Shown here piece by piece: positions 17,169 through 25,704 of a DNA stretch of 64,000 nucleotides; the stretch's first letter is position 1; each line of letters begins with the position of its first letter. The translations under genes were made by a program, and so were the position numbers. The notes beneath the pieces were generated by a model. The model saw only the letters and a program-made list of their open reading frames with translations, searched no databases and was not told the DNA's origin. Source of the stretch: Yinghuangia elevatio. Lineage in GTDB: Bacteria; Actinomycetota; Actinomycetes; Streptomycetales; Streptomycetaceae. The DNA lies in contig NZ_JBEZFP010000002.1 in assembly GCF_040649515.1 (NCBI RefSeq), positions 1-64,000 on the forward strand, in the 5' to 3' direction.

Positions 17169-18494
17169 GTGGCCTGGGACTTCAGCACCGACCCGGAGTT
17201 CGCACGCGAACTCGAGTGGATCCGCGCCATGGTCGTGGACGAGATCGAGCCCCTCGACCTCGTCCGCCACCGCATGAGCCCGGCCACCTGGCGGGCCGTC
17301 ACCGACCCGCTCAAGCAGCGCGTCAAGGACCGCGGCCTGTGGGCCGCGCACCTGGACCCGGAACTCGGCGGCCAGGGCTTCGGGCAGGTCCGGCTCGCGC
17401 TGATGCACGAGGTGCTGGGCCGCACCGGCTCGGCACCGAACATCTTCGGCAACCAGGCGCCCGACTCGGGCAACAGCGAACTCCTCGCGGTGGGCGCGAA
17501 CGACGAGCAGAAGAAGCGCTGGTTGTGGCCGCTGCTCGACGGGAAGCTCACCAGCTGCTTCTCACTCACCGAGCCGCACGCCGCCGGGTCGGACCCGACC
17601 GGCATCAAGACGCGCGCGGTGCGGGACGGCGACGCGTACGTCATCGACGGCCACAAGTGGTTCGCCTCCAACGCCTCCCGCGCGGACTTCGTCCTGGTCT
17701 TCGCGGTCACCGACCCCGACGCGGAACGGCACCGCCGCGCCTCGATGTTCGTCGTCGAGCGCGGCACGCCAGGCATGGAGATCGTGCGCGACGTGCACAC
17801 CATGCACCACCCGTACGAGGGCGAGGCGACCCGCAACCTCGGCGGCCACGCCGAGATCCGCTTCACCGGCTGCCGGGTCCCGGCCGACCACATGATCGGC
17901 GACCCCGGCGACGCGTTCGTGCTCGCGCAGAAGCGCCTCAACGGCGGGCGCATCCACCATGCGATGCGCTGGATCGGGCAGTGCCGGCGGGCGTTCGACA
18001 TGCTGTGCGAGCGCGCGGTCTCGCGCACCTCGCACGGGAAGCGGCTGGCCGACCAGCAGTTGATCCAGCAGATGGTCACCCGGTCGAACATCGAGATCGA
18101 GGCGTTCCGGCTGCTGACCCTCAAGGCCGCGTGGACCTGGGACAACGAGGGCCCCAAGGCCGCGCGCCAGGCGGTCTCCGAGGTGAAGTACTGGGGCGCG
18201 CAGATCCTGCACGACGTCGTCGACCGGGCGATCCAGGTGCACGGCGCGCTCGGCTACTCGACCGACCTGCCGTTGGAGGAGATGTACCGGCTCGCCCGCA
18301 ACTTCCGCCTCTCCGACGGCGCCGACGAGGTGCACATCCAGCAGATCGCCAAGATGATCCTGCGCCGCTACGAGGCCGTCGAGGGCTGGCCCACCGAGCA
18401 CATCCCCACCCGCCGCACGGAGGCGGAGCGCCGGTACGCCGACTGGCTCGACATCCCGGCGCCGCAGCCGCACCGCACCGGCGGCGCGTCGTGA
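17169..18494 (+). CDS. Acyl-CoA dehydrogenase (ACAD10/11-like)
   Basis: A 441-residue flavoprotein that would oxidise an acyl-CoA to the enoyl-CoA. The three-domain ACAD fold is visible: an N-terminal helical part, a middle FAD-contact region with C-F-S-L-T-E-P-H-A-A-G-S near residue 134, and a C-terminal part with I-Q-V-H-G-A-L-G near residue 357 and Q-I-A-K-M-I-L-R near residue 394. Together with the next gene, a kinase-like protein, it resembles a split version of ACAD10/11-type proteins that handle 4-hydroxy or otherwise unusual acyl groups. GTG start after GGGGAGA. The downstream gene overlaps by GTGA. Confidence 0.92.
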   Translation: MAWDFSTDPEFARELEWIRAMVVDEIEPLDLVRHRMSPATWRAVTDPLKQRVKDRGLWAAHLDPELGGQGFGQVRLALMHEVLGRTGSAPNIFGNQAPDSGNSELLAVGANDEQKKRWLWPLLDGKLTSCFSLTEPHAAGSDPTGIKTRAVRDGDAYVIDGHKWFASNASRADFVLVFAVTDPDAERHRRASMFVVERGTPGMEIVRDVHTMHHPYEGEATRNLGGHAEIRFTGCRVPADHMIGDPGDAFVLAQKRLNGGRIHHAMRWIGQCRRAFDMLCERAVSRTSHGKRLADQQLIQQMVTRSNIEIEAFRLLTLKAAWTWDNEGPKAARQAVSEVKYWGAQILHDVVDRAIQVHGALGYSTDLPLEEMYRLARNFRLSDGADEVHIQQIAKMILRRYEAVEGWPTEHIPTRRTEAERRYADWLDIPAPQPHRTGGAS

Positions 18495-19537
18495 GCGGTA
18501 CGCACCCTTCCACCGACCCGCGCGACGACGACCCGGTCCCGCCGCGGCGCCTCGCCGAGTGGGCCGCGAAGGCCGGACTCGTCGACGCCGGAACCCCTTT
18601 GACGGTCACTCAGCTCAGCGGCGGGGCCTCGAACCTCACCTACCGCGTCACCGGGGGCGGCCACGACTGGGTGCTGCGGCGCCCACCGGCGCGCGGCGCA
18701 CTTCCCACGGCGCACGACATGGCGCGCGAGTACCGCGTGCAGGCCGCGCTCGCCGGATCCGGCGTGCCGGTCGCCGCGATGGTCGCCCTCTGCGAGGAAC
18801 CGGCGGTCCTGGGCGCGCCCTTCTATCTGATGGAGCGCCTCGACGGCGTCTTCCACACCGATGCCGCCGAGGTGGCGGCGCTGCCGGCGCCCGTGGCGCG
18901 CGAGGCGGGCGTCAACCTCGTCCGGGTGCTGGCGACCCTGCACCGCGTCGACCCGGCCGGGGTCGGGCTCGGCGCGATGATCCGGCCCGAGCCGTACCTG
19001 CACCGGCAGTTGCGGCGGTGGCGGGGGCAGTGGGACCGCGTCGGGTTCGAGGACGTGCCCGCACTCGACGGCCTCCTGCGGCGGCTGGCCGCCGAGGTAC
19101 CGGAGTCGTCCGCGCTCGGGATCGTGCACGGCGACTACAACCTCGGCAACGTGATGTACCGCGCGGACGACTCCGCCGAGGTCCGCGCGGTGCTCGACTG
19201 GGAACTGTCCACGGTCGGCGACGCGGCCGCGGACCTCGGGCAGTTGCTCGCGTACTGGGGGCCCGCGGGACGGCTGCTGAACGCGTACCGCGGCGGGCAT
19301 CTGCCGGACGCGAACGCGGCGCTGCCGGACCGGCAGGCGCTGGTGGAGGCGTACACCGAGGCCGTCGGAAGGCCGGTGCCCGATCTCGGGTACTACGAGC
19401 GCTTCGCGGTGGTGAAGCTCGCCGTCATCTGCGCGGGGGCGCTGGCCCGGGCGAAGGCGCCCGAACCGGAACGGGTGCGGCGCACCGTCGGTCTCGTCGC
19501 CGCGCTCGCGGGGATCGCGGAGGCGGTGGGCGCCTGA
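18491..19537 (+). CDS. Phosphotransferase family protein (APH/ACAD10-11 kinase-like)
   Basis: A 348-residue aminoglycoside-phosphotransferase-fold protein. The nucleotide-binding start reads L-S-G-G-A-S-N-L-T-Y near residue 40, the catalytic loop H-G-D-Y-N-L-G-N-V-M near residue 215 and the metal-binding segment L-D-W-E-L-S-T near residue 236. In this context, overlapping an acyl-CoA dehydrogenase gene by four bases, the likely role is phosphorylating a hydroxyacyl-CoA before dehydration, as known for mammalian ACAD10/11; this is inference from family. Antibiotic resistance is less likely. Confidence 0.88.
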   Translation: MSGTHPSTDPRDDDPVPPRRLAEWAAKAGLVDAGTPLTVTQLSGGASNLTYRVTGGGHDWVLRRPPARGALPTAHDMAREYRVQAALAGSGVPVAAMVALCEEPAVLGAPFYLMERLDGVFHTDAAEVAALPAPVAREAGVNLVRVLATLHRVDPAGVGLGAMIRPEPYLHRQLRRWRGQWDRVGFEDVPALDGLLRRLAAEVPESSALGIVHGDYNLGNVMYRADDSAEVRAVLDWELSTVGDAAADLGQLLAYWGPAGRLLNAYRGGHLPDANAALPDRQALVEAYTEAVGRPVPDLGYYERFAVVKLAVICAGALARAKAPEPERVRRTVGLVAALAGIAEAVGA

Positions 19538-19634
19538 CCGGACGCCGTTGCGTCCTGGCGGGGGTACTTCCGCAGGGTGCGCGGGCGGCGGGCGGGAGAC
19601 TGCGGGGACGGCGGCCGTGGGCAGGACGAAGGAG

Positions 19635-19665
19635 GGGGCAGGCCCGCCCCGGCCGGGCCTGCCCC
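19635..19665. terminator. 12-bp hairpin between converging genes
   Basis: GGGGCAGGCCCG (19635-19646) pairs with CGGGCCTGCCCC (19654-19665) over a seven-base loop, about 100 bases after the kinase-like gene. Confidence 0.7.
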
Positions 19666-19845
19666 TGTGTCCCGTACGACCATGACGGGACGCTAAGCAT
19701 CCTGTATGCAACGAGACGCGATACTCCACCGCTCGATCACAAATCCCGAGTGATTTTACCTTTCCAAGGACAACCCTCGGGTTATATGCCCGAGTTACGG
19801 TGATATCGAAGCACGCGGCAGGCCCCAACCGGACTTTCGCTATCC
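19666..19845. other. AT-richer convergent intergenic segment with a small hairpin
   Basis: No gene is visible in the 308 bases 19538-19845. The stretch from about 19690 to 19815 is much richer in A and T than anything near it and contains CTCGGG (19776-19781) and CCCGAG (19789-19794) around TTATATG. It could be a relic of inserted DNA or a small noncoding RNA; neither is shown. Confidence 0.3.
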
Positions 19846-20685
19846 CTACAGCGCGGTCATGCGTCCGCCGCTGACCACGAGGGTCTGCCCGGTGACATAG
19901 CGCGACGCCGCGGAGCACAGGAACACCGCGCACGGCCCGATGTCCGTCTCGGTGTCGCCGATCCATCCCATCGGGATCAGCGCCGTCACCCGCGGCTCCA
20001 TCGTCGGGTCCAGCCGCATCGCGTTGTCCAGCGCGGGCGTGACCGCGAGCGGAGCGAGCCCGTTCACCCGGATCTTGTCCGGACCCCACTCGCGCGCCAG
20101 CGACTTGACGAAGCCGCGCTGCGCGCCCTTGGCCGCCGCGTAGAACGACAGGTTCGCGCTGCCCTGCATGCCCGCGGGCGACGTCAGCAGCAGGTACGAG
20201 CCCGCCGTCGCCTTCAGGTACGGGTGCGCCGCGCGCGCCAGCGTGTACGACGCGACCGAGGCCACCGCCGCGTGCTCGTTCCACAGGTCCACCGGAGCGT
20301 GCTCCAGGTCGACCGGTTCGCTCGAACGCCGGCTCGTCGCGTTGTGCACCACCGCGTCCAGCCGCCCGAACTGCTCCACGGCCGCGGCCAGTGCGGCGTC
20401 CACCGCCTCGGCGGAGGTCACGTCGCACACCACGCCCGCGGCCGTACCGCCCGCCGCGACGATCGCGTCGGCCACCTCGGCGGCGGCCTCCTTGCGCCGC
20501 GCGGTGACCACGACCGAGGCCCCGGCCGCGCCGAGCGCGAGGGCGATGCCCTGGCCCACGCCCGCGGCGGCGCCGGTCACTAGCACGGTCTTGCCGGTGA
20601 GGGAGCCGGGCAGCGAGGTGTCGGGCGCGCCCTGGGCGGACGCGTCGCCCGATCCGTTGCGAGAACCGCTGTCGGAAACTGTCAC
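19846..20685 (-). CDS. Short-chain dehydrogenase/reductase (catalytically complete)
   Basis: A 279-residue SDR. The Rossmann motif T-G-A-A-A-G-V-G lies near residue 37, N-A-T near residue 113, a serine before the active site (L-L-T-S-P-A-G) near residue 168, and Y-A-A-A-K near residue 180 supplies the catalytic Tyr and Lys. The first 28 residues are a Ser/Gly-rich extension. The GTG start overlaps the stop of the upstream SDR gene as GTGA, so the two are translationally coupled. The substrate is unknown; the nearby acyl-CoA dehydrogenase suggests a hydroxyacyl or steroid-like substrate. Confidence 0.88.
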   Translation of the reverse strand: MTVSDSGSRNGSGDASAQGAPDTSLPGSLTGKTVLVTGAAAGVGQGIALALGAAGASVVVTARRKEAAAEVADAIVAAGGTAAGVVCDVTSAEAVDAALAAAVEQFGRLDAVVHNATSRRSSEPVDLEHAPVDLWNEHAAVASVASYTLARAAHPYLKATAGSYLLLTSPAGMQGSANLSFYAAAKGAQRGFVKSLAREWGPDKIRVNGLAPLAVTPALDNAMRLDPTMEPRVTALIPMGWIGDTETDIGPCAVFLCSAASRYVTGQTLVVSGGRMTAL

Positions 20686-21365
20686 GGCACCATCAGAGCT
20701 CCACCGTCGAGTGCGAACGTGCTACCGGTCAGATGCCGTGCGCCGGGCGCGCACAGGAGCAGGACGACGTCCGCGACCGCCTGCGGCGACATCGCGTCCT
20801 CGCCGAGCGCGGACTCGCTGCGGTCCACATCCGTGCCGCGCAGCCCCTCGGCCTCCGCGTCCAGGGCGAAGACCGTCGGGGCGAGCAGGTGGACGGTGAC
20901 GCCGTCGCGCGCCCAGCGCCGCGCCGCCGACTTGCCGAGCGCCCGAAGCGACTCGGCGGCGGTGGCCAGCGGCACCAGGCCGGCGCCGCCCTCGATGGCC
21001 ACACTCGGCGCCACCAGCACGAACCGGCCGCCGGTCGGGGTGAGGAGGGGGTGCGCGCCCTGCAGGGCCGTCAGGCCGTGCCGGATCGGCTCCTCGGCGA
21101 GCCGGTCCCAGTCCTGCGGCGAGAGGTCCACCACGGCGCCGGGGGTCGCCGACCCGGGGGTGTAGGGCGCGTGCACGACCAGGTCCACGCCCGCCGCCAC
21201 GTCCAGGCCCGCGTCGCGTACGGCCGCCGCCAGGTCGCCGCCCGCCTCGGCGACGGCGACCTGCGCGCCCGCCGCCCGCAAGGTGTCGACGACCGCCGTG
21301 GCCACGTCCGACGGGCCCACCACGACCGCCGTGCGCGGACCGTGCCTTCCAGGTTCTCCGGCCAC
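20682..21365 (-). CDS. SDR-fold protein lacking catalytic residues (probable partner subunit)
   Basis: A 227-residue protein aligned along its length with the downstream SDR. The position of the catalytic Y-x3-K is occupied by L-A-T-A-A, so both Tyr and Lys are missing, and the glycine-rich cofactor loop reads V-G-P-S-D-V-A instead of T-G-x3-G-x-G. The end (F-A-L-D-G-G-A-L) is still SDR-like. It is therefore probably inactive alone and may form a heteromer with the coupled active SDR. I prefer the GTG at 21365, which follows AAAGGGG, over the TTG at 21410. First gene of a two-gene minus-strand operon. Confidence 0.8.
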   Translation of the reverse strand: MAGEPGRHGPRTAVVVGPSDVATAVVDTLRAAGAQVAVAEAGGDLAAAVRDAGLDVAAGVDLVVHAPYTPGSATPGAVVDLSPQDWDRLAEEPIRHGLTALQGAHPLLTPTGGRFVLVAPSVAIEGGAGLVPLATAAESLRALGKSAARRWARDGVTVHLLAPTVFALDAEAEGLRGTDVDRSESALGEDAMSPQAVADVVLLLCAPGARHLTGSTFALDGGALMVP

Positions 21366-21542
21366 GCCGTACGCCCCTTTCCGGTGGACTTCCCGTCCAC
21401 CCGCTGCCAACCCACGCGAATTCCCCGTTTTCGGGCCCCGCTCCCGACGCCGCGACGCTAGTTCGGTCTTCGTGCGATGACAAGGCGCCCCGGCCCTCGA
21501 TGTGATGCCCCGTCAGAAACCCTGGGACCTCGGACAACGGCC

Positions 21543-21602
21543 GTCCGCCGGGCTGTCCGCCGAGCCGTCTGCCGGTCCGGCCGCCGGCCTGTCCGCCGGC
21601 CA
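21543..21602. repeat. Five 12-bp tandem repeats in a 458-base intergenic gap
   Basis: Units of 12 bp with core GTCCGCCGG run from 21543 to 21602 (units 21543, 21555, 21567, 21579, 21591). The gap 21366-21823 separates the divergent SDR operon and a large unknown gene; apart from this array and presumed promoters I see nothing in it. Confidence 0.75.
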
Positions 21603-21823
21603 GGGTGACCAGTGGTCGCGGCCGCCCGAGAGGCTGCCGGGGGTCTCGCCGGGGGCCTCTGGGGACCGCGTCCGAAGCCGTGTTCGACCCGGGGTCGAAC
21701 CCCTGTCCGGTCGTGCGCCGAACGGTGAAAACCGGACGCCAGGACTCCAACGGCTGTCGGTGCGGATCCGTAGCCTTGAATCATCCCGGCGGACGACCGG
21801 GCGCACGGGCGGGGGAGGCCACG

Positions 21824-23620
21824 GTGGATGTCACGGCTTTTGTCGCATTGCTCGACGAACTCGATTCGGACGACGGCGCGTTGACCACACGGCTCGGCAA
21901 CGAACTGCCCGCGCAGGTGCGTCGGCAACGCGACGTGCCCGCGCGACTGGTGCGCGCCCGCACGGTGGTCTACCACTTCCCGGGATCCATACCCACCATC
22001 CGTAACTGGCGGCTGACCGGCGCACACGTCGCCTGTCTCGTCGAAGGGGCGGGCCCGGCCCATGGAGTCCTGCGGCTGCTGCGTGGGCTCGCACCCCGGC
22101 ACGCCTGGGCCTACCTGGACGGAACGCGCGGGCTCGCCGAGTCGATCCGTACCCGCCTCGGCGCCGACCCCGCCGCCTGGGCCCGACTACAGCGCGAACT
22201 CGCCGCCTATCCAGGGCTGTTGCCCGAACTGGTGGAAGACGCCGCCAAGGGCGCCAAGGCCGCCGGTGGTCGCGCGGTGCCGCGCGTACCGCCCGCGCCA
22301 CGCGGAATACGCATCGAGATGCGCCAGTTGCTGATGCTGCTGGACGCCGGGACCCTCGCCGCCCTGATACCGCACCTGGACCGGCGCACGGTCGTCGACC
22401 TCGCCCGCTTCGGCGCGCCGCTGCCGCCCGAGACACTGGCCTGGGTGGTCGCCATGGCGTCGCCGCGTGAACGCCTGACGCTCGCGAAGGCGCGCTGGAG
22501 CCGCCCCGATCTGGCCGCCGCGCTGGTCGAGTTGGACGACACCGACATCAACGCCGCGGTGTACCTCAACGCGCACACCTCGGTCGCGGTCCGCGCGCGC
22601 ATCATGGCCGCGGCCGACCGTGTGCCGCTGCACTCGTCGGTCCTCGCCCGCGTACGCGACAACACAAGCCGCTCGATGCGGTTGCCGGCCCTGTGGTCGG
22701 GCGATCCGCTGCTGGTGCGCGCGGCCCTGCTGCGCCGCGACCACACCTCCAGTTCCCCGCAGGAGTGCCTGCGCGCGTGGGAGCGCGAGGGCTACGACGC
22801 GCTGGCCGCGCTCTTCCGGCCGTACTCGTACGAACAGGGCGCCGCCCCCGCGCCGTTCCGGCTGCCGCGCTACCGCTCGATGCTGCTCGCCGCCGTGGAG
22901 GGCGTATGGCGGCGGCACGGTGTGCAGGAGGCCGCCCGCCTGGTGCACGAACTGCCCGTGACACCACGCGACAAGCAGCATTTCGCCGAGCTGTTCGTCC
23001 AGGAGGACGGCCCCGAGCGACTGCGCTCCGAGATCGCCGCGAAGACCGCTCCGCGCGTCCTCGTGAAACGGCTGCGCAGGCCCAGCCCCACGCAGTTGTG
23101 GCCGCTGATCGAGTCGCCGTGGATCGACTGGCCGACCGTGGAGCGGGCCGAGCACGCGCAGCCGCTGTCCGGCGCCGCCTGGGGGCTGCTCGCGAGCAGC
23201 CCGGGCTGCCCCGACCGCGTGGTGCCCGAAGTCGTCGACCTGTCGGGCGAGTCCGCGGTCGCCGGTGCGGGCCGCTGGCCGACCGGCCCCGACGTCATCG
23301 TGCCGCGCGAGTGGACCGGCAACGGCTACACGGTGGCCGAACCGGCGCGGCGCGGCAGCGCGATGCCGCCGGATCACCTGTTCCGCGCGGTCGCCCCGGC
23401 GGCGCGGGCGCTCAACACGTACGGCTGCCTCACCGAGCTGACCGCGGCCGCCCCCGGCTCGCTGCGCTACCACGACCATCTGCGCGAGCTGGTCGGCCGC
23501 CACCTGGGCTCGTCGACCGAGGCGCGCGTCGTCGCGATGCGCCTGCTCCCGGACTTCACCGGGACCACCGAGGAACTGCTCGCGACGGCGGCCGCCATGA
23601 CCCTTGTCGATGTCAAGTAA
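21824..23620 (+). CDS. Hypothetical protein, helical-repeat-like, 598 residues
   Basis: Not recognised. The protein is Ala/Leu/Arg-rich and mostly helical in appearance, with recurring A-L-x-x-L and A-x-V-R-A-R patterns in residues 130-300 that suggest HEAT-like repeats; no signal peptide, membrane segment or catalytic motif is seen. The GTG at 21824 is preceded by GGGGGAGG with a good spacing and begins V-D-V-T-A-F; the in-frame sequence further upstream is the low-complexity repeat zone. Codon bias is typical of the host. An NTF2-like gene follows 52 bases later on the same strand. Confidence 0.75.
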   Translation: MDVTAFVALLDELDSDDGALTTRLGNELPAQVRRQRDVPARLVRARTVVYHFPGSIPTIRNWRLTGAHVACLVEGAGPAHGVLRLLRGLAPRHAWAYLDGTRGLAESIRTRLGADPAAWARLQRELAAYPGLLPELVEDAAKGAKAAGGRAVPRVPPAPRGIRIEMRQLLMLLDAGTLAALIPHLDRRTVVDLARFGAPLPPETLAWVVAMASPRERLTLAKARWSRPDLAAALVELDDTDINAAVYLNAHTSVAVRARIMAAADRVPLHSSVLARVRDNTSRSMRLPALWSGDPLLVRAALLRRDHTSSSPQECLRAWEREGYDALAALFRPYSYEQGAAPAPFRLPRYRSMLLAAVEGVWRRHGVQEAARLVHELPVTPRDKQHFAELFVQEDGPERLRSEIAAKTAPRVLVKRLRRPSPTQLWPLIESPWIDWPTVERAEHAQPLSGAAWGLLASSPGCPDRVVPEVVDLSGESAVAGAGRWPTGPDVIVPREWTGNGYTVAEPARRGSAMPPDHLFRAVAPAARALNTYGCLTELTAAAPGSLRYHDHLRELVGRHLGSSTEARVVAMRLLPDFTGTTEELLATAAAMTLVDVK

Positions 23621-23672
23621 CACTCCTAGGGTGACGGATCGTCATATCCGTACGCACCCGTAGGGGCCCCGC

Positions 23673-24044
23673 ATGTCCGATCGCGCCAAGAAGGTCGCCG
23701 CCGCCGAGAACCTCCTGGCAATGCTTTCCAGCCAGGATCTGGACGGCATCATGGCCGCCTACGCCGCCGAGCCCACGGTCCACGACCCGGTCGGCACGGA
23801 GCCCAAGGTCGGGCGCGAAGCGGTGCGGGCGTTCTACGAGTCGGTGGTCCCGCTCAAGCCGACCGCCACGCTGCTCGGCCCGGTGACCGTGTCCGGCGAC
23901 TACGCGGCGTTCCAGTTCAAGCTGGAACTCACCATCGGGGACAACCTGGTGACGGTCTACGCCACCGAGATGCTGCGGTTCGACGAAGCACTGCTGGTCA
24001 CCGAGATGACCGCGGTCCCGGACCTGGAGGCGGCCGCGGGCTGA
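23673..24044 (+). CDS. NTF2-like / SnoaL-fold protein
   Basis: A 123-residue protein of the nuclear-transport-factor-2-like superfamily (SnoaL or ketosteroid-isomerase type). It shows the N-terminal helix A-A-E-N-L-L-A-M-L-S, then M-A-A-Y-A-A-E-P-T-V-H-D-P-V-G and V-G-R-E-A-V-R-A-F-Y-E, the usual cone-fold start, and strands ending E-M-T-A-V-P-D-L. Such small proteins are isomerases, cyclases, hydratases or binding proteins; the role here is unknown. It may be co-transcribed with the preceding large unknown gene. Confidence 0.8.
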   Translation: MSDRAKKVAAAENLLAMLSSQDLDGIMAAYAAEPTVHDPVGTEPKVGREAVRAFYESVVPLKPTATLLGPVTVSGDYAAFQFKLELTIGDNLVTVYATEMLRFDEALLVTEMTAVPDLEAAAG

Positions 24045-24120
24045 GCCGCGGCCTGCGAAACGTTTCGGCGACGGGCGGTGACCGGAACGGTTGCCGCCCC
24101 TCGCCGCGTTTGGCCGGATT

Positions 24121-24144
24121 CGCTCCGCGGAGCGGATAACAATT
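24121..24144. promoter_or_regulatory. 14-bp palindrome with an adjacent AT-rich box before the CbiX-like gene
   Basis: CGCTCCGCGGAGCG (24121-24134) is a perfect palindrome and runs directly into GATAACAATT, giving a possible -10 region about 50 bases before the CbiX-like start. The 15 bases from 24130 to 24144 equal the right half of the E. coli lac operator, probably by chance. Confidence 0.3.
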
Positions 24145-24192
24145 GCGCTGGAGAGGTGATGTCGTACAACCGAATCAATAGCATCCCCCTGC

Positions 24193-25257
24193 ATGAGCAC
24201 TTCCCCTGATGCAGCCTCACCTCTGCCCACCCGCAACCAGGGTTTGCCCACCCGCGTTCCCACCGGCCGACCGGGCGGGCGCCACCGCAGACCAGAGGCA
24301 CCGGAGATCCCGCAGGGCGCGCCGCCGCTCGTCCTCGCCGTCCCCGGCCCCGCCAACCCGGCGCTCGACGAGGTGGTACGCGAGGTCGCCCTGCTCGCCA
24401 GAGCTGGCCGCCCCGGACTGGACATCCGCCCCGCGCTGCTCGGCGAGGGCGCGACCGACCTGACGCCCGTGCTGGGACCCGTGGCCGGCCCCGCCGCCCC
24501 CGAGTCCGCCGACGCGTTCACCGCCGACTCCGCCGACGGTTACACGGCCGAGTTCACCGACGAGCCGGGTGGCTTCGACGTGGACGCGCCGGAGGCCGGG
24601 CGCACCCCGGAGACCGCCGACGAGGCCCGGGAAGCGGCCCAGGAGGCCGCTCAGGAGGCCGCTCGGGAGGCCGCCGACCGGGTCGCGGCCGACGTGCCGG
24701 CCTCCGCGGGCCCCGCCGTCGTCGTACCGCTGCTCATCGGGCCGCACCCGGAGATCGAGGCGCGGGTCCGGGCGACCGTCGAGGCGTCCGGGCGCCACCT
24801 GTTGGTGACCGAGCCGCTCGGCCCGCACCCGCTGCTGGCCGAGGCGCTGCACGAACGCCTGTCCGAGGCCGGGCTCGCGCGCGCCGACCGGGCACGCCTG
24901 TTCACGGTCGTCACCGCCGCCGACGGCATTGTGCTCGCCACCACCGGCGGCGCGGAGGCGCTGCAGTCCGCGGACATGACCGGCGTTCTGCTGGCGGCCC
25001 GGCTCGCGCTGCCGGTCGTCACCGCCGACCTGGAGGTCCCCGGGTCGGTGGCGCGGGCGGCCGCGGGCCTGCGGCAGATGGGCGCCGAGCGCCTGGCGCT
25101 CGCGCCGTACGTACTCGGCCCCGACCTCGAGCCCGGTCTCGTCGAGGCGGCCGCCGAGGAGGCCGGCTGCACCGCGGCCGAGTCGCTGGGCGCACACGGC
25201 GCGATAGCGCAACTGGTGCTCCGCGCCTACCTGGACGCGGCCGGGATCCGCGACTGA
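24193..25257 (+). CDS. CbiX/sirohydrochlorin chelatase-like protein
   Basis: A 354-residue protein resembling actinomycete CbiX-type (chelatase-fold) proteins. The N-terminal 45 residues are a Pro/Arg-rich extension; P-L-V-L-A-V-P-G-P-A near residue 46 starts the first half-domain; residues 95-175 are a long acidic Ala/Glu-rich insertion; V-V-V-P-L-L-I-G-P-H near residue 177 and A-D-R-A-R-L-F-T-V-V near residue 234 belong to the second half. The metal-binding histidines of true sirohydrochlorin or cobalt chelatases are not convincingly conserved in the first half, so the activity is uncertain. Not in a cobalamin or siroheme operon here. Confidence 0.7.
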   Translation: MSTSPDAASPLPTRNQGLPTRVPTGRPGGRHRRPEAPEIPQGAPPLVLAVPGPANPALDEVVREVALLARAGRPGLDIRPALLGEGATDLTPVLGPVAGPAAPESADAFTADSADGYTAEFTDEPGGFDVDAPEAGRTPETADEAREAAQEAAQEAAREAADRVAADVPASAGPAVVVPLLIGPHPEIEARVRATVEASGRHLLVTEPLGPHPLLAEALHERLSEAGLARADRARLFTVVTAADGIVLATTGGAEALQSADMTGVLLAARLALPVVTADLEVPGSVARAAAGLRQMGAERLALAPYVLGPDLEPGLVEAAAEEAGCTAAESLGAHGAIAQLVLRAYLDAAGIRD

Positions 25258-25283
25258 GCGGAGCCGAGAGACAGACCGTACGG

Positions 25284-25315
25284 AAAGGGCGGGACCCGGG
25301 GGAGTCCCGCCCTTT
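25284..25315 (+). terminator. Terminator after the CbiX-like gene
   Basis: AAAGGGCGGGAC (25284-25295) pairs exactly with GTCCCGCCCTTT (25304-25315) over an eight-base loop and ends in a short T run, 27 bases after the stop codon. Confidence 0.85.
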
Positions 25316-25468
25316 GGCATGTCCGCACGGCGCGACCGCTCGGGGTCCCATGCGCGGCCGGGGTTCGGGGACTCCACATGCGTCCGCCGCATTGCGGCCT
25401 CCGTTTGGGGGCGCCGTTCGACAGTTCCGCATGGGGCCTGAGCCGGGAGCTCCGCCGGGGGGACCGTC

Positions 25469-25528
25469 GGGATGTCCGCTGAGAGGTCCGCTGGAAGGTC
25501 CGCCTGGAGGTCCGCCGGGATGTCCGCT
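25469..25528. repeat. Five 12-bp tandem repeats with GTCCGC core
   Basis: Units begin at 25469, 25481, 25493, 25505 and 25517; each contains GTCCGC. The first and last copies are identical. The surrounding gap 25258-25704 holds the terminator, this array and a more AT-rich stretch (25595-25690) that probably carries the promoter of the next gene; I see no gene in it. Confidence 0.8.
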
Positions 25529-25704
25529 CCGGATCGTCTGAGCGGGTTGTTCGCGGCCGCATCACTCCCCGTCCGGCGTGCCGGGGCTCGCAAACGGCTT
25601 TTTCCCGTGGGATGTTGCGTTCAGAAAAGAACGGAAAAGCAGTGCATTGTCCGGAACATCGACGATTTCCGGACGCTTCCCGGCGGGCAGGAGAACGATC
25701 AGCC

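Noticed and set aside
18491..19537. An aminoglycoside resistance kinase
   Set aside because: It overlaps an acyl-CoA dehydrogenase gene and matches the ACAD10/11-type kinase context better.
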